A DNA stretch of 64,000 nt from the NCBI GenBank assembly GCA_963995505.1, contig OZ023190.1, positions 12,518,092-12,582,091 of the forward strand, given 5' to 3'. A program made the translations under genes and the position numbers. Positions 43,831-56,164 of the stretch are shown piece after piece. The stretch comes from Hypericum androsaemum. Its lineage: Eukaryota; Streptophyta; Magnoliopsida; Malpighiales; Hypericaceae. A model generated the notes under the pieces. It did not search any database. It had not been told where the DNA came from and saw nothing but the letters and a program-made list of their open reading frames with translations. Every line of letters begins with the position of its first letter. Positions within the stretch are counted from its first letter, which is position 1.

Positions 43831-44407
43831 TGTTGGAGCCGAAAATTAATTCGCAGATCTGCTGAATCTATTTTGGTAAAAAGGTCGTAACTTTTGGCTC
43901 AAGTATCGGATTAACGCGATTTCAAAATTCACAGAAAGAGAAGACAGAGATTTACAACTTTGTAGTTTATGATGTTTCTAAATTGGGTACAGAAATATGT
44001 CAAACTTGGGTTGGAAGTTTCGGCAGTAGGTTTTTTCTTATTAGGCCGGGACTATGTTAGGTTTTCCTATATTGAACATGGTCTAGGATTTTTGTATGGG
44101 GTTGGAGAGCTTAATCTATATAAGGAGAGCTAGGTACAGGCATGAAGGACACCCACAAAACTATACATCAAACATTTAGCTTCATAGCTTTTATTGTAGA
44201 TTTTATCTTATGTAGCTTCGTAGCTTTTATCTTTCATGTTTTTCTCCTATCCCTATCAATAAACATCTTTGCTCCCCACTCTCTTTCTTCTCCTCTCTCA
44301 CCCCTTATTTTATCTTTTCTCCCTTTCGTTTGAATAGCTCTTGGGACAATCACTCCGGACCCGTTCATAAGATTGTTTTTGACGTTCTACCATAATTTAT
44401 CGCAACA
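43831..44407 (+). repeat. 5' LTR of the 3.2 kb element
   Basis: TATA box TATATAAG at 44117-44124, about 290 bases into the LTR. The other LTR has a base change in this box (TAGATAAG), so only this copy keeps a good promoter. Confidence 0.92.
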
Positions 44408-44414
44408 TGATTTT

Positions 44415-44431
44415 TGGCACGCTCGGTGGGA
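44415..44431 (+). other. primer-binding site of the 3.2 kb element
   Basis: TGGCACGCTCGGTGGGA starts seven bases after the LTR. It begins with TGG, as complements of tRNA 3' ends do, and is not the initiator Met type. I cannot name the tRNA with confidence. Confidence 0.65.
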
Positions 44432-44952
44432 CTAAGGAGGGCATCTAAGAAGAATGGTTATTGTGTTCAAACATACGAGCTTCCACATACGGTTTCGAGT
44501 CCTTCCTCAAAAGGGACGAAACCGGTCAAAGGTTGTGCTGAAAGAAGACATCCAGTGAGGTTAGCCAATTTTAGAGGGTATTTCGGTCCTTTTTAGAGCT
44601 CAATCTGAAGAAACTTTCTTCACCAAAATTGAATATCATTGTATCATCTTCCTGTGGATACTAAGAATGCCAAAATTAGAGTTTGTACCAAGATAATATA
44701 GCTGAAATACTACAGACTACTCAATCTATAAGTTGATTACAAATCCAGTAAATTTGAAAGATATTTTTATCTTTTTCTCTGCCGAGTTTTAGAGACAGCT
44801 ATTTCTACAAGAATTGAATATCTGTCTCTTAGCTTTCCAGAGACACCAAGATCGCCTCAATAGGAGTTCGGACGAAGAAGTTAGGACTAAAATACCAAAA
44901 ATAGGTCATTTTATAAGTTAGTTCTAAAAAATTTTATTTATCTTGTCCAACT

Positions 44953-45531
44953 ATGATGAGTTATGAGGGATTTGTGAGGAACACTGGTTATCTTGAGAAA
45001 TTCCAAGCATTCTCCATGCAAGTTGGGAAAATTGCAGAGGAATTTGCGAAATTAATGGAGAAATTTAGTACTGAACTTCGAGCAATGAGATACAAGCCCT
45101 CCAAGAATGAGAATTCAAGGACTACATCAGCAACTGAAGAAGTATCAAGTGGCGTACGCGAAGTTAAAAACCAAATAGTTTTTGAATCTCACGATTCTGA
45201 GACACGTATTGAGGCGGTCGTACATAAATCGGCCGGGTATACACGTTCTTCTTTTTCCCTTATTAAAGAGGTCGATCTAACGACTAGTCCACAGTTGGCC
45301 AAAACCACGGCCATCGAGCTTGTAAGGCCCACATTCGAGGAAAAGGAAGAGCCATGCCCGATACCAGTCTCATCGATAACCGAGACAATCCTAAGTGCTG
45401 TATCAAATACGAAAGGCATCCTAGGGCCTCCGCCAACTAAGAGAATCTTTGGGCCTTCACCAGCAAAGGGAATTTTAGGGCCTCCGTCGAGTCACCTATT
45501 GCGGAGATCCGGGTCACACTTTATTCCATGA
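44953..45531 (+). CDS. unrecognised ORF in the 3.2 kb LTR element
   Basis: 192 codons opening MMSYEGFVRNTGYLEKFQAF. Residues about 18-47 are predicted by eye to be one amphipathic helix (QVGKIAEEFAKLMEKFSTEL). A charged middle follows. Near the C-terminus a short motif recurs three times: KGILGPPPT, KRIFGPSPA, KGILGPPSS. There is no zinc knuckle and no enzyme motif. It could be a diverged gag-like RNA packaging protein or an element-specific gene. The start is uncertain, since two ATGs stand together. Nothing here proves that it is translated. Confidence 0.45.
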   Translation: MMSYEGFVRNTGYLEKFQAFSMQVGKIAEEFAKLMEKFSTELRAMRYKPSKNENSRTTSATEEVSSGVREVKNQIVFESHDSETRIEAVVHKSAGYTRSSFSLIKEVDLTTSPQLAKTTAIELVRPTFEEKEEPCPIPVSSITETILSAVSNTKGILGPPPTKRIFGPSPAKGILGPPSSHLLRRSGSHFIP

Positions 45532-45534
45532 GCA

Positions 45535-46279
45535 GTGAGCTACCTTTGCTTACCCAATTCTATCTCAACTCAACGTCGAGACGCTGGGGGACAAGCCCAT
45601 CCTCAGAATATTATTGAGAATTCTATCTCACCCGGGGGGCTTGGAGAGCAATACAATATTACAAACGAAGCTCATACTTCGGTCAAAATTATCTCGGCCG
45701 GAGGGCAAGACATGCACAAAGTGAAGAAAGTTGATGATGATGAATTCAAGTGTTCAACTCCTCCTCAACCAAGCAAGAGTACGGTGAAGCAATAACCTAA
45801 TGGGCCGGCTCAACCTCGGCCATCAAAGGTTTCAAATTACAGGGAATGTCCTCAAGTCACATGGTCAAAATCGACCAGCTGTAGAAAAAGACTACCTGAG
45901 TACGCTTGGGTTAAGAGGGACGTGGTCACTCGATTGGCGACCGAGCAAGGAGTTCTCCAGAGAAAGAAGCCCTTCAAGGTTTGGGTGCCTAAGGAAGAAC
46001 TTTCGCAGTCCAAGAAATAACTGTGTAAGACACAACCCACAAGGAGTAATTGGCCTACAAGGTCTCCAAGTTATCATACGAAGCATGTGCGTAAGGAGAT
46101 GCCAAAAAAGCCGAAACAAAGGCAAAGACTCAACGAAGAAGATTGGAGCGAAAGATCCAGAAACAAAGGCAAAAGCTTAGAGACCTTCAACAACAATTGT
46201 ATAGCCATTTTGACGACGGAAAAGGAGCTCCTACTCAACCATGTAAGCCTAAATCAAGTTTTTCTGAGAAAGCTGTGAA
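45535..46279 (+). pseudogene. second, broken coding region of the 3.2 kb element
   Basis: After the stop of the previous ORF, open stretches in different frames follow: 45535-45795 (86 codons), then about 45840-46017 (RKKPFKVWVPKEELSQ) and 46087-46278, which is very basic (KEMPKKPKQRQRLNEED). The charge pattern suggests that one reading frame was broken by stops and shifts. I do not recognise it. A polypurine tract GTGGGGGCAT (46468-46477) precedes the 3' LTR. Confidence 0.4.
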
Positions 46280-46477
46280 CACACGGATATCTCGAGTTGG
46301 GTGATCATCTGCATTGCCACAACGGCTAAGTCTCGATCGGTTTGATAGTAAATTTTTTACTTATTACGGTCTTACCTTAGCCGATTATATATAGAGTAGA
46401 GTTAATTTTCTTTATTTTTAAGGGCAGATACACGTCAACGCTTTTTCTAGCGTCAAAACATTGACATGTGGGGGCAT

Positions 46478-47032
46478 TGTTGGAGCAGAAAATTAATTCC
46501 CGGATCTGCTGAATCTATTTTAGTAAAAAGATCGTAACTTTCTGCTCAAGTATCGGATTGATGCAATTTTAAAAGTCACAGAAAGAGAAGACGGAGATCT
46601 ACAACTTTGTAGTTTATTACTTTTCCAAATTGGGTATAAAAATGGGCTAAATTTGGGTTGGAACTTTCGGCAGTAGGTTTTTCCTTATTAGGTCGGGACT
46701 ATGTTAGGTTTTCCTATATTGAACACGGCCTAGGATTTTTGTATGGTGTTGGGGCGAGCTTATTCTAGATAAGGAGAGCTAGGTACATGCATGAAGGACA
46801 CCCACAAAATAATACATCAAACCTTTAGCTTAATAGTTTTTATTGTAGATTTTATCTTTTATGTTTTTCTCCTATCCATATCAATAAACATCTTTTCTCT
46901 CCACTCTCTTTCTTCTCCTCTCTCACCCCCTATTTCATCTTTTCTTCCTTTCATTTGAATCGCTCTTGAGACGACCACTCCAGACCCATTCATAAGATCG
47001 TTTCCGACATTCCACCACAATTTATCGCAACA
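46478..47032 (+). repeat. 3' LTR of the 3.2 kb element
   Basis: Closely similar to the 5' LTR with small indels and a mutated TATA box. Confidence 0.92.
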
Positions 47033-47037
47033 ATAAT

Positions 47038-50000
47038 ATAATTATTCTCATCTTACGAAATCGACATGAACTAGTTTGTTGGTAGATGAGTTGACAGGAA
47101 TTAATTTTCTTGTTGAGATAGTAGGTCCCGGAGATCGCCCTCGTGGCGAAACATAGAGCCGTACAATTGACACAGTTTATTCAAAGCTTGGGCTCTTGGT
47201 CTCCCTTCACGCGCAAAATAAAATAAATCTCTCTAATTGAGATATTTAGCATCCCTAAAAAAAACTGGAGATATTTAGCTAACGTTTCCTTGGGCTCATC
47301 CAACGAACTTCGGCCATTATGGATTCTTAACACAAAGTTAATTATTCCCAGTTCCATCTCTATAATATGAATGTTCCAATTCTATAATATGAATAATCAA
47401 GCTAGGAAACCATCCGTACATCACTTTGTCTGTTCCATTTTCTTTATTTGGCCCGTATACTGTTTTTGGTGCCATGCACATTGCATTTCGATTTCTTCAA
47501 AAGTTGCCAAAGTTAATAAATCAATTAAATATTATTCTATTTAGTTAGGTGTTAACGATCAAGCACTTTCATTGTATTATATTTTAAGTTAACTCAAATA
47601 TTTTGAATTCGAGATTAAAAATATAGCATTATTAAAATTTAGTGAAATTCTTTTTGTTACTATTTGTGATTCTACTCAATTTAAACTTAAATTCATTATC
47701 GCGATAAATTTTAGAATACGGAATAATTAAGAAAAAGTTTGATACCAAAAACTACATAGATTAAATGGTAAGAACGTTATTCTAATTTAACTAGGTCTCG
47801 AGTTCGAGTTCTTAAATATGCTTGAAGAATTTTCATTTTTTAAAAGTTTTACAAGATTCTAATCTAAATTGGTCAGCCCATTTTACTGCATACAATGTAT
47901 AACCAAAAAACGAAGAAAAAGTGGGGACCAGTTCACATTTGAAACCTATACCTTGTAGTGGTCCCCACTAAAGATGCAATGATCTTAGCCAAGCGAATTG
48001 AAATTCTAGTAACATCCTTTGCACAATGTCGTACTTTTTCTCCCATAAAAAAAGCCGTATATTTCAGTGAAGCACAAACTTCAATTTATAGATTACTGTT
48101 TTTCACCAAAACAATTATAGTTTACTTGTCAGTCACCTACCGCAAGCTAAACAAAACGTACACAGGAAGAAACTTGTTCCGAATCGATTAAACAAGTGGA
48201 CCACAAATCACTACATTAATTATATCATGTCTTCCTTCCAAAAGCAATTTATTTAGTTCTGTCCCACGTAGAACCTTTTTTTTTGAACCACTTAATTCTG
48301 TTCCACTTAATTAACCTCGACTAACGAATCTCCACCACAAAGTTCTTTACGAAAAAAAATGTGTTTAATTTAGAAAATGAGAGTCAAAGACATTTGTCCT
48401 AAAAGCGTGTAGGAATTGACGGAACTAGGATCTATGGGTTGAATTGAGTGGGGACAAGGCTTGTCCTCACTGAAATGGATCAAGATTTTTGATTTATAGA
48501 TACGATTTTTGATAACTGTCAGATCTGTATATACGATTTTTAATGAAATCTGATGGTCCAAACGAAATCCCCTCTGTATGGACAATTTTTATATTGTCCC
48601 CCCACTCAATCCAAAACATAAGATGTATCCTTTTTGGATGTAACTCTCGGTGTGACCTTTAAAACAATATTTAGAAACTGAGACGTGGTATAATCTTGCC
48701 CTCTATTTAAGCGTTTGTAAGTCTTGAAGCTTTTAGAAATAGTACAAAGCACCCCGGCATGACAACCAAAAACGCGGTAATTTTTACGAGACAAATGGCC
48801 GCAAACGTTTCCTCGTTTGCTTTCCTTTAATCTTCTATATAAATGTGCCATGCGTCATTGGAAAGTTTAAAGCATAGCTTAACTATTATTATTTTGAATA
48901 ATATAATTTTGTGATTTGGAAATTTAAAATTTTAATTTGATTTAAGGTGCCAGTGCAATTCTAAATAGTGTGCGGTTTAATAACATTTGCATGTAATCTG
49001 AACTTTTCATCTTTCCAATCTGTTCTACCAAACACAATTAATTGGTAGGTGTTAAAGTAAAACAAAATTAAGTTTGTTGGCACTCTAAATTAACAAAATT
49101 TGAGTTTCCTTTCAGCCTTCATGGATCGTAATTAATTAAGTTTTTTTAATCATCGGATATCCGGATACTAGTTAAACTATGTGAGATTTTGAAAAGTGGC
49201 AAAACTCTTACAACTGACAATTATTCTCTTATTTAAGCTAGAACCATGTTCTCATTTTTTTAAGGCGGGTGAGATCATCGAAAGATGGCAAAGCTTTCCC
49301 AGTCAACAAGTATTTAACACTACTGCGTTCTAAAAAATTTGAACTCAAACTTCTTAATTAAGTCAGAACAATACATTTATCAATTGATGTCATTGGTAAT
49401 TAATTAATTATGTATAGATAAGGATCTAAAGAGTTGTTGGGTGCACCGTCTTCTCACGTCTTAATTTTCCCTTGAAGGCAAAAGTGCGAAACACATGCAG
49501 AGGAAGTGGAGCCGTACCGTTTTTCCTTCTTTTGGGCGTGGTTGTTCCTCTGAATCCATAAAGCAGGTTTCGCCGGAATAGGTTTTAATAGCTGGTGGTG
49601 GCTGTTGTTGGATGGTCTTATTAAAGTGTTTGCCCAACTTTTTTGCTGAAATTTTGGATACTGACTAGAAGTTTAAACATGTCCTTTATACTTCTTTTTG
49701 AAAGGTTTATACTTCTTGTTTGGCCTATAAAAAAATGGCGACTAATTATGGAATCCTGAGGGATCTTAGACTTTGTAGTTTTTCTCTGATTTAAAATTGG
49801 CTTGATTTAGATGAAATTGGTTTGATTTGGATATTTATGCATATAAAATTTCAATTTCGTGCCATATCACACTCGAACTTGATTTTGACTATCGTATTCT
49901 GAAACAGAAGATTGTTGATAATGAGAATCAAACTCGTCAATTGTATCCTAACAGTTGTTGTTAGGTATTAGAATAAAATTGAACCCTTCCTTTTGAATGG

Positions 50001-50829
50001 TATTCTCCAACAATTTTCGGTATTCTCCAAACTGGGACCTCTATTTTCTACCTATTTAACCAAATTTAATTTAGGTAACACGCAAGCAGCTGAAATTGAA
50101 TGCTTTGTCCACAACGATACCGATTGCTCACCTATTATACTAAACACACACTTAACGCCGAATAATAAAAGATTAAACACGCACTTAACTCGATTCCACA
50201 ATCCAAATTAGCCCTAACAAGAATATAAACGGACCGTGCGCACGCAATAGCATCCGACCTTTCTGCGCGTGGTCGCCCCTTTTTAAACGAAGATCTAATT
50301 CCTGCATGGGAAAAGCGATAGAGGAACTTATCAAAATTAACGGAGAGATTAAACAAAATTAAGAGGAGAGAGAAAATAATTAGAAGCTAATGAAGCCGGG
50401 TGGGGCCCAAAGTAAGGCGATTAAGGAACAAAGCAGCAGCAAGTGGGTCGGCGAAATTTGGGACATGGATACGGACAGCAGAGCAACCATTGCCTACACC
50501 TTGTCCTCTGTCCCCTCTCCCGCCCACTCCCGGCTCTCCCCTTCTTCCCTCGTGTCCCCCTTCCTTTGGGCCCCACCCAACTATTTTTTTTTATATCACC
50601 CGTATAACATTTGGAAAGTTGACAATTTTTTTTGACAAATATTTAATTCTTGAACACGAGAACTGTTTAAATTAGAATAACTCATTCTCGAGTTGATCTA
50701 ATTGATTGTTGGTGGCCCCACCAAACTAGTTACTCTCTCTCTCTCTGACCCTCCAGCTATATGTACAAACTTAGTTCCATCCTCCTACCGACCTAGAACA
50801 AACCCTTTTCAAAGCAACGGTACACAGTT
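47038..50829. other. intergenic DNA upstream of the Aux/IAA gene
   Basis: I see one MITE-like element (48438-48614) and otherwise AT-rich sequence without coding motifs. A CT microsatellite at about 50732-50746 and TATA-like TATATGTA at 50758-50765 precede the Aux/IAA start. I found no TGTCTC auxin-response box in the last 400 bases. Confidence 0.55.
48438..48614. mobile_element. small MITE with GGGGACAA ends
   Basis: GGTTGAATTGAGTGGGGACAA at the left is answered by the inverted form of GGATTGAGTGGGGGGACAA at the right, enclosing about 135 bases that also pair in part (ATACGATTTTTGAT, ATACGATTTTTAAT). No target duplication was fixed. Confidence 0.6.
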
Positions 50830-51817
50830 ATGGAGCTCCAGCTTGGCTTGGCTCTTCCACCCAGTAACGATCGTCTTCTTCCTCACTGGCTCCACTCCGG
50901 GGAAGGAGGGAGAGGTTATAATCTAACAATGGTGGAGAACAAGAAACGTGGCTTTGAAGACGCGTTCCGCGATCACGAAGAGGAGGAAGAAGACGATCGG
51001 TTGCCTCGGACTCTGACTCTTTTCCACTGGGACAGCCAGCAACCCGACGAGGAGGACGACCGGTCCGTAAACAGCGAGCTGGATACCGCTTTTGCATCTA
51101 ACAGGTAGGTAGCAATCGTTGTTGTTGAATATGTTAGGGCAGCGGAAGCGTAATTTTCATCCGGAAATGACTTTCCACATTTTATTGATGACAGGATGGA
51201 AGGGCTGATTGGGTGGCCGCCGATTAAGAACCACAGGAGGAAGCTCGTCAATTACAACCAGTACCATCGGAATCACGACGGCGCGGCGGCGATCGGCGAT
51301 CACTCTCAGGGAAGAAGAAGACGATTGGTACCCGCATTAGCGAATAGTAATTGTAATTACGATTCCAAGTTCGTGAAGGTGAAGATGGAAGGAGTGGGAA
51401 TTGCGAGGAAGATCGACTTGACCCTCTACGCTTCGGTTGCAACACTCAAGCAAGCCTTGTTTGCAATGTTTGGTATATGTAAGTTCGAATAATAATTTGT
51501 ACTCCAAGATTTTGATTATTTTGACGATTGGTAAAATCGATTAATCAATTTTCTTAAATTTTTTTGTTTGGGACAGGCCAAGAGAATTTTGGGTGTTATG
51601 AGCTGACATATCAAGACAGTGAGGGTGAATGGCGACTCGCCGAAGACGACGACGTGAGCTGGAGGTAATTTCAATTTTTGGGTCAATTTTAATTTTAATA
51701 ATTTCTCTGTTTAGTCAATTGATTTATGATATTGGGCTAATTCGAAATGTTGGCTTGTGCAGAAATTTCGTCGGGTTGGCCCAGCGACTGAAACTGGTGA
51801 AGTCGAGTAATGGCTAG
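50830..51817 (+). CDS. Aux/IAA auxin-response repressor, four exons
   Basis: Exons 50830-51104, 51195-51478, 51577-51664 and 51763-51817 join through GT-AG introns to 233 codons. Domain I begins at once: MELQLGLALP has the EAR pattern LxLxLxL (residues 3-9) that binds TOPLESS-type corepressors. Domain II has the degron core GWPPI (98-102), the part held by TIR1/AFB and auxin. Domains III/IV form a PB1 fold from about 151: FVKVKMEGVGIARKIDL with its basic face, then YQDSEGEWRLAEDDDVSW with the acidic OPCA face, ending RLKLVKSSNG. The protein should repress ARF-bound genes until auxin causes its degradation. The linker from domain II to III is Arg-rich (GRRRR), a possible nuclear signal. The degron has Ile where Val is common. 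It looks intact. Confidence 0.95.
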
Positions 51818-52359
51818 TTGTTGGGAGAGGTTAATTATTATGTACTAGCTATGTTAAATAGACAGGCCTCCCTGTGGTTTTTGGTTTTTGACATTACCAG
51901 TCTGTGAGATGTAGTTCCCAGAAAACAGCTTCAGTTAACTTTATGACATTTTGTTTTACCGAAACAGGAGAATGTAGAAGGGATCAGATAGTAATTTTTT
52001 GGTCTTTTATGGTTGCCGTTACGGTTCTGAAGTTGAGAGTGTGTTGCTCTTAACTTTTTGTTTGGGCTCCTACTGATGCGATATTATATTTATGAAAAAA
52101 TCTGATAGAAAAATCTAAAAATTTGATTCTCTAATTAGGCATGGCAAAAGACTAAAATATCTTCCAAGATTGATTGTCTGTTGAGTTTTTTTTAAGCACA
52201 ATTCTTTATTAATTTCAAATCGTTTGCTTTAACATTCCATAAGTAACCCAAAACACAATTATTTAACAAAATTATACTAAAATAAATACAAGATGCAAAA
52301 ATGACTCAGATCTTATAAGTACAATATTTCCAATAAGATGAAATCACCCAGGGTTTCGA

Positions 52360-52545
52360 GGTCGGCTAGGTGAAGCAACGATCCGCTAGGTTCAAGGGGT
52401 CGATGATTCGCTGAGTTCAAGGAGACGACGATCTGCTAGGTTCAAGAGTATGATCATCCGCTATGTTCAAGAGTATGATCATCCACTATGTTCAAGGAGT
52501 CGACCATTTGCTAGGTTCAAGGGGTTGACCGCCCATTTTGGTACA
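52360..52545. repeat. tandem repeat with GCTAGGTTCAAG core
   Basis: About six units of 27-30 bases with variants of CGACGATCYGCTAGGTTCAAG-like sequence follow each other. Confidence 0.75.
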
Positions 52546-52789
52546 AGCAGTCTACCAAATGGATATAGCAACCCAACTTGCTAAAGGTAGCGACCAAATG
52601 AAGGTAGCATGGTACCCTCAACCTCAAGTCATCTTGAACTCCCTCCGGTCTCTTAAGGAGCGCCCATACTTGATAAATCGGCTGTAACCTTGTACTCGAG
52701 TCTCGAAAAGAGGTGATTTGTTCGGCCATGAGAAGCTAAGAGGTAGATATCCATCTTCATATTTCTAAGGCAAGGCCTAATTCTACTTA

Positions 52790-53430
52790 TAAGATGGTCA
52801 AAACAAGGCTTCAAGTCTCGGTGCTAGTTTCATCAGTGAAGGCCATCGGGTTCTGGTAGAATAATCCTGTCATGTGACTCGGACCTCAGATTGGGCTGAT
52901 TCAAAATGCTGTAGAAAGTTAAGACATAGGTCTACAACTTTACAGTTCATGACTTCTTCTAATTCGGATCTTAAAGAAGTCTAAAATCCATTTGCAGTCA
53001 ACTTCAGGCCGATCGTCGGTCACCTTACTCCAAGCCATTCGTCAAACTTTGGTAAAATGAGCGTATCTTGTGACTCAGATATCGGATTGAAACGATTCAA
53101 GTTAATATGCAAAGCCAAGGCATAGATCTACAATGTTGTAGTTTATGGTGTTCTCAAATTCGGAGTTTAAAAGTGTCAAAAATCTGTTTGAAGTTACCTA
53201 AGGCCAATCGTCAGCCATAAGCTCTACTAAAGGCCAATCGTCGGTCACAACTCCACTTAAGGTCGATCGTCGGCTACAACTCGGCTTCACCTAGATCATC
53301 GGCTAGTTCCAACTAGGCCTTGATCGTCGACCAACTTCGACTAAGCCTCGATCGTCAGCTAGGTTCAAGAGGGGTCGATCGTCGGCCAAAGTTTAACTGA
53401 GGGCCGATCGTCAGCCAAATCCGTAAATGA
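52790..53430. repeat. LTR-like debris with GATCGTCGGC repeats
   Basis: Sequence near 53060-53165 (ATCGGATTGAAACG, AGATCTACAATGTTGTAGTT) resembles part of the 3.2 kb element's LTR (ATCGGATTGATGC, AGATCTACAACTTTGTAGTT). From 53200 on, GATCGTCGGC or a variant recurs at least seven times. It may be an old LTR fragment of a related family. Confidence 0.5.
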
Positions 53431-54444
53431 CACTTCTCTTAAATTAACTAGCAGATGTTAACATAATTTTAATTTAAAAAATTAATTGTATTAAGATTTA
53501 TTTTTAAAAACTTTATCATCAATTATACCTTACCAGATCCAAATTTCGAATAGTCAATGACATTCTTTATTGAGACTGACAGTCGTAACATTGGAAAAAA
53601 AATTTCACATATAAATATTTATATTTATAAAATTAAACTTACCGAAAAAAATGACATTCTCCTCTTATTATTGAGAGAGTTCAAAGTGGGCCAGATTTTC
53701 ACCAAAAGAAAGTTCAAATTGGGCCAGATGTTGAATTCAAAGATGGGCCGAAAACGAGGAGAATATAGCCCATCGAACCAGCGCGCCGCACCGTATTGTT
53801 GCCGTGTTGGGAGGTCACAGTCCCGTCTCTCTCTAGTTTTCTCTCGTTCCAAAATTCCGTCTGAATTAAGAACCGTTTTAATTTTCATCGCGTCACATCG
53901 AATTGACGTGCGCTGGTACATATAGCAATCACCCTAATTACCGCATTATATCGCGATACAGGTAACTCAAATCCAGTTTCTCCAGAGAACATCAAAACGA
54001 CACGATATGGTTTGATAGAAGTCTCAAATAAAGAGAGAGACTTTTCTCTGTTTGAGAACCACTTTTTCCATCCAAATAAAGGATGAGTTAATTTTAGTAC
54101 TCAATGGTTAAACGCTTTGTAACTCGATACCGTGTGGTTTGATTTTTCCATTATGATAACGGGGTTTTCAAAATTTGCATTTTTTTGACAATTTTTAAAC
54201 CAAGGTTAATATGTCCAACATGGTATTTGCACATTAATTTTACGTTATATTTCTCTCTACTAGGTGACGTTGAGATGGTAGATTAAAAATTTTAGAACTT
54301 TTTACGATTCAAGAAGTTTTTTTTAGATTAGAATTTTTTATGTTAGCCACGTCAGCAATATCTATGAAAGAGAAATATGATTTTTGTCATCCAACATGTC
54401 AAATTCAGAAACTTATGTCACAAGAATAAAAAAAATAAAACTAT

Positions 54445-54600
54445 TGTTAGGAATTTAGCAACCAAGAGAACAAGATCGCACAAAGAACACGGAACAAGAG
54501 AATTACGTGGTTCGGCCTAATGCCTACGTCCACGGTGAGAAATGAGAAATTTTATTGATGGATCCGAGTCACAAAGGTAAGAAAAGGAAAGAAAAGGCAA
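54445..54600 (-). repeat. LTR fragment of the copia fragment A family
   Basis: Matches 3476-3620 in the same direction, starting with TGTTAGGAATTTAGC at the LTR end. No primer site or coding region is attached, so it is a solo or truncated LTR. Confidence 0.75.
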
Positions 54601-54934
54601 GAAAAAGTATCACATTGTCTCATACTTTTTGTTTAAACCAATCTCAAATGATTTTGTCTTTATCATCCATGTGGTAAAAATTTTATAATATATAAAATGA
54701 AAAGAGCTTGACTACACTACTTTAAAATAAGTCGCAAACTATAAACCACAACAAAAATTGAAAAGTATGAAAATGACTACTACAAAAGTATGACCTTACA
54801 ATCTCAATTTATAAGTGGATTCGTTAAGACTCGAGACACCATTGTCCCTTAGATCACAATGAAATTAATTACAAGGGCGAAGATTTCATCATGACCTAAC
54901 GAGTGGACGAGATGATAGGTTTATGTTATATGAA

Positions 54935-56164
54935 AAGTGATAAGTATACCAACTTATAACTTGTTTCCTTATTAGCGTTTGAGAGGTAGGATTTCTTCGC
55001 CCCCTAAATTTTGGATAGGTTTTCTTGGTCAATACACACTCTAGTTATTGAATTGTCTTGTTCTTTTATCTCATAGTTGGAAGGTGGAGGAATACTATTA
55101 CTCGTTTTGGTCATGTGATTTAAGAGGAAGACAAATTCTTTTTTTGAACTAAATAAAGAAGGAAAATTAAAAATCAATGTGCTAATCGCAAAAAGAAATT
55201 GATTAAGATGTTCCTGGTAGAAATCACTGTGAACATATAGACCAACTTTTAGAAGCTCGAGAAATTATCACATTGTTCAAAAAATATTGCGTACTTTTAA
55301 TTGAACCGATAAAATGAATTTGTCTTTACCATCTAGGTTGATGCAAATAGTAAAATAAAATATTATAATAGTCTATTATAATAAATTGACTAATTAAAAC
55401 TAAGTACCGAAATAACAAACTATAACAAATTAACACTAAGTACTGAAATAACAAATTATAACAAACTAACAATTAAAACTAAGTATCAGAATAACCATTT
55501 ATAACAAACTAAATGATTGAAACTAAGTATATGAATACACTAATTAAAATAAATACCAAAATAACAATTTATAAATAACTAACTAATTAAAACTAAGTAC
55601 CAAAATAACCAATTATAACGAACTAACATTAGGGAGACGAGATATATTAGGCCGAAAAGTAAAATATAGATATAAGCGTCTAATATATAATAAAAAAGTA
55701 TAAGATTATCCCTAATAATATAGATAAATTATCTAAGCACGCATTAATTGACATGTTAAAAATTAAATAAATTTGTGATGTTTTCTTTACTCGTATATGA
55801 TTATATGGGGAGCATAAAGATATACAAATTAAAGTGATGCGTTTATATTAAAATTATTAGCTAATAGTATAATATTTTTCAGTTATTTTTGTAGCTGGCT
55901 GTTTAATTTCTCAGTTAACTTTTTGTTACTTTCGAACAAATATTTGTGATTTATTTCTCGTTAATGATACAATAGTCATTTGATTTCATTTAACCGAGAG
56001 AACGAGTCCGATATGAACAAGATTTGAACATGATATGTCATATTCATGAGATTTAAGAAAGTGATAAGTAGAATAGCTTATAAAGGTTGATGTTGATAAG
56101 GAGTTTTCCATATAAGGTTATTAATAGGGTGCATAATTAAGGAGTATTGTCTCTCAACTAGTTC
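54935..56164 (+). repeat. left arm of a large inverted repeat
   Basis: Pairs as reverse complement with 57248-58477. Landmarks from outside in: TTATAACTTGTTTCCTTATTAG, GAGAAATTATCACATT, the ACTAAGTACC tandem block, GTCATATTCATGAGATTTAAG and TTATTAATAGGG. Diverged but continuous over the arm. Confidence 0.85.
55370..55640. repeat. AT-rich tandem repeat in the left arm
   Basis: About six copies of a unit near 40-45 bases with TAATTAAAACTAAGTACC and ATAACAAATTATAACAAACT. Fewer inverted units stand at 57780-57960 in the right arm. Confidence 0.8.

Larger units (their letters stand above)
43831..47032 (+). mobile_element. non-autonomous LTR retrotransposon, 3.2 kb
   Basis: LTRs 43831-44407 and 46478-47032 begin TGTTGGAGC and end TCGCAACA. 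ATAAT flanks it perfectly (43826-43830 and 47033-47037). It has a primer site and a polypurine tract, but the 2.07 kb interior contains no recognisable protease, integrase, reverse transcriptase or RNase H. It must depend on proteins from another element. The partner family is not in this window; the primer site differs from that of the copia elements and suggests a Ty3-type partner. Confidence 0.93.
51818..54444. other. repeat debris downstream of Aux/IAA
   Basis: No gene found. It includes the Aux/IAA 3' region, a tandem GTTCAAG repeat, a LTR-like stretch and AT-rich sequence. Confidence 0.5.

Noticed and set aside
50400..50829. Auxin-response elements before the Aux/IAA gene
   Set aside because: I looked for TGTCTC and its complement and found none; TGTCC variants are not sufficient.
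50828..51445. Antisense open frames over the Aux/IAA exons
   Set aside because: Shadows of the sense exons; the sense reading has all four Aux/IAA domains and valid splice sites.
55370..55640. Regular repeats resembling a CRISPR array
   Set aside because: Units are tandem and diverged, with no unique spacers, in a plant nuclear context.
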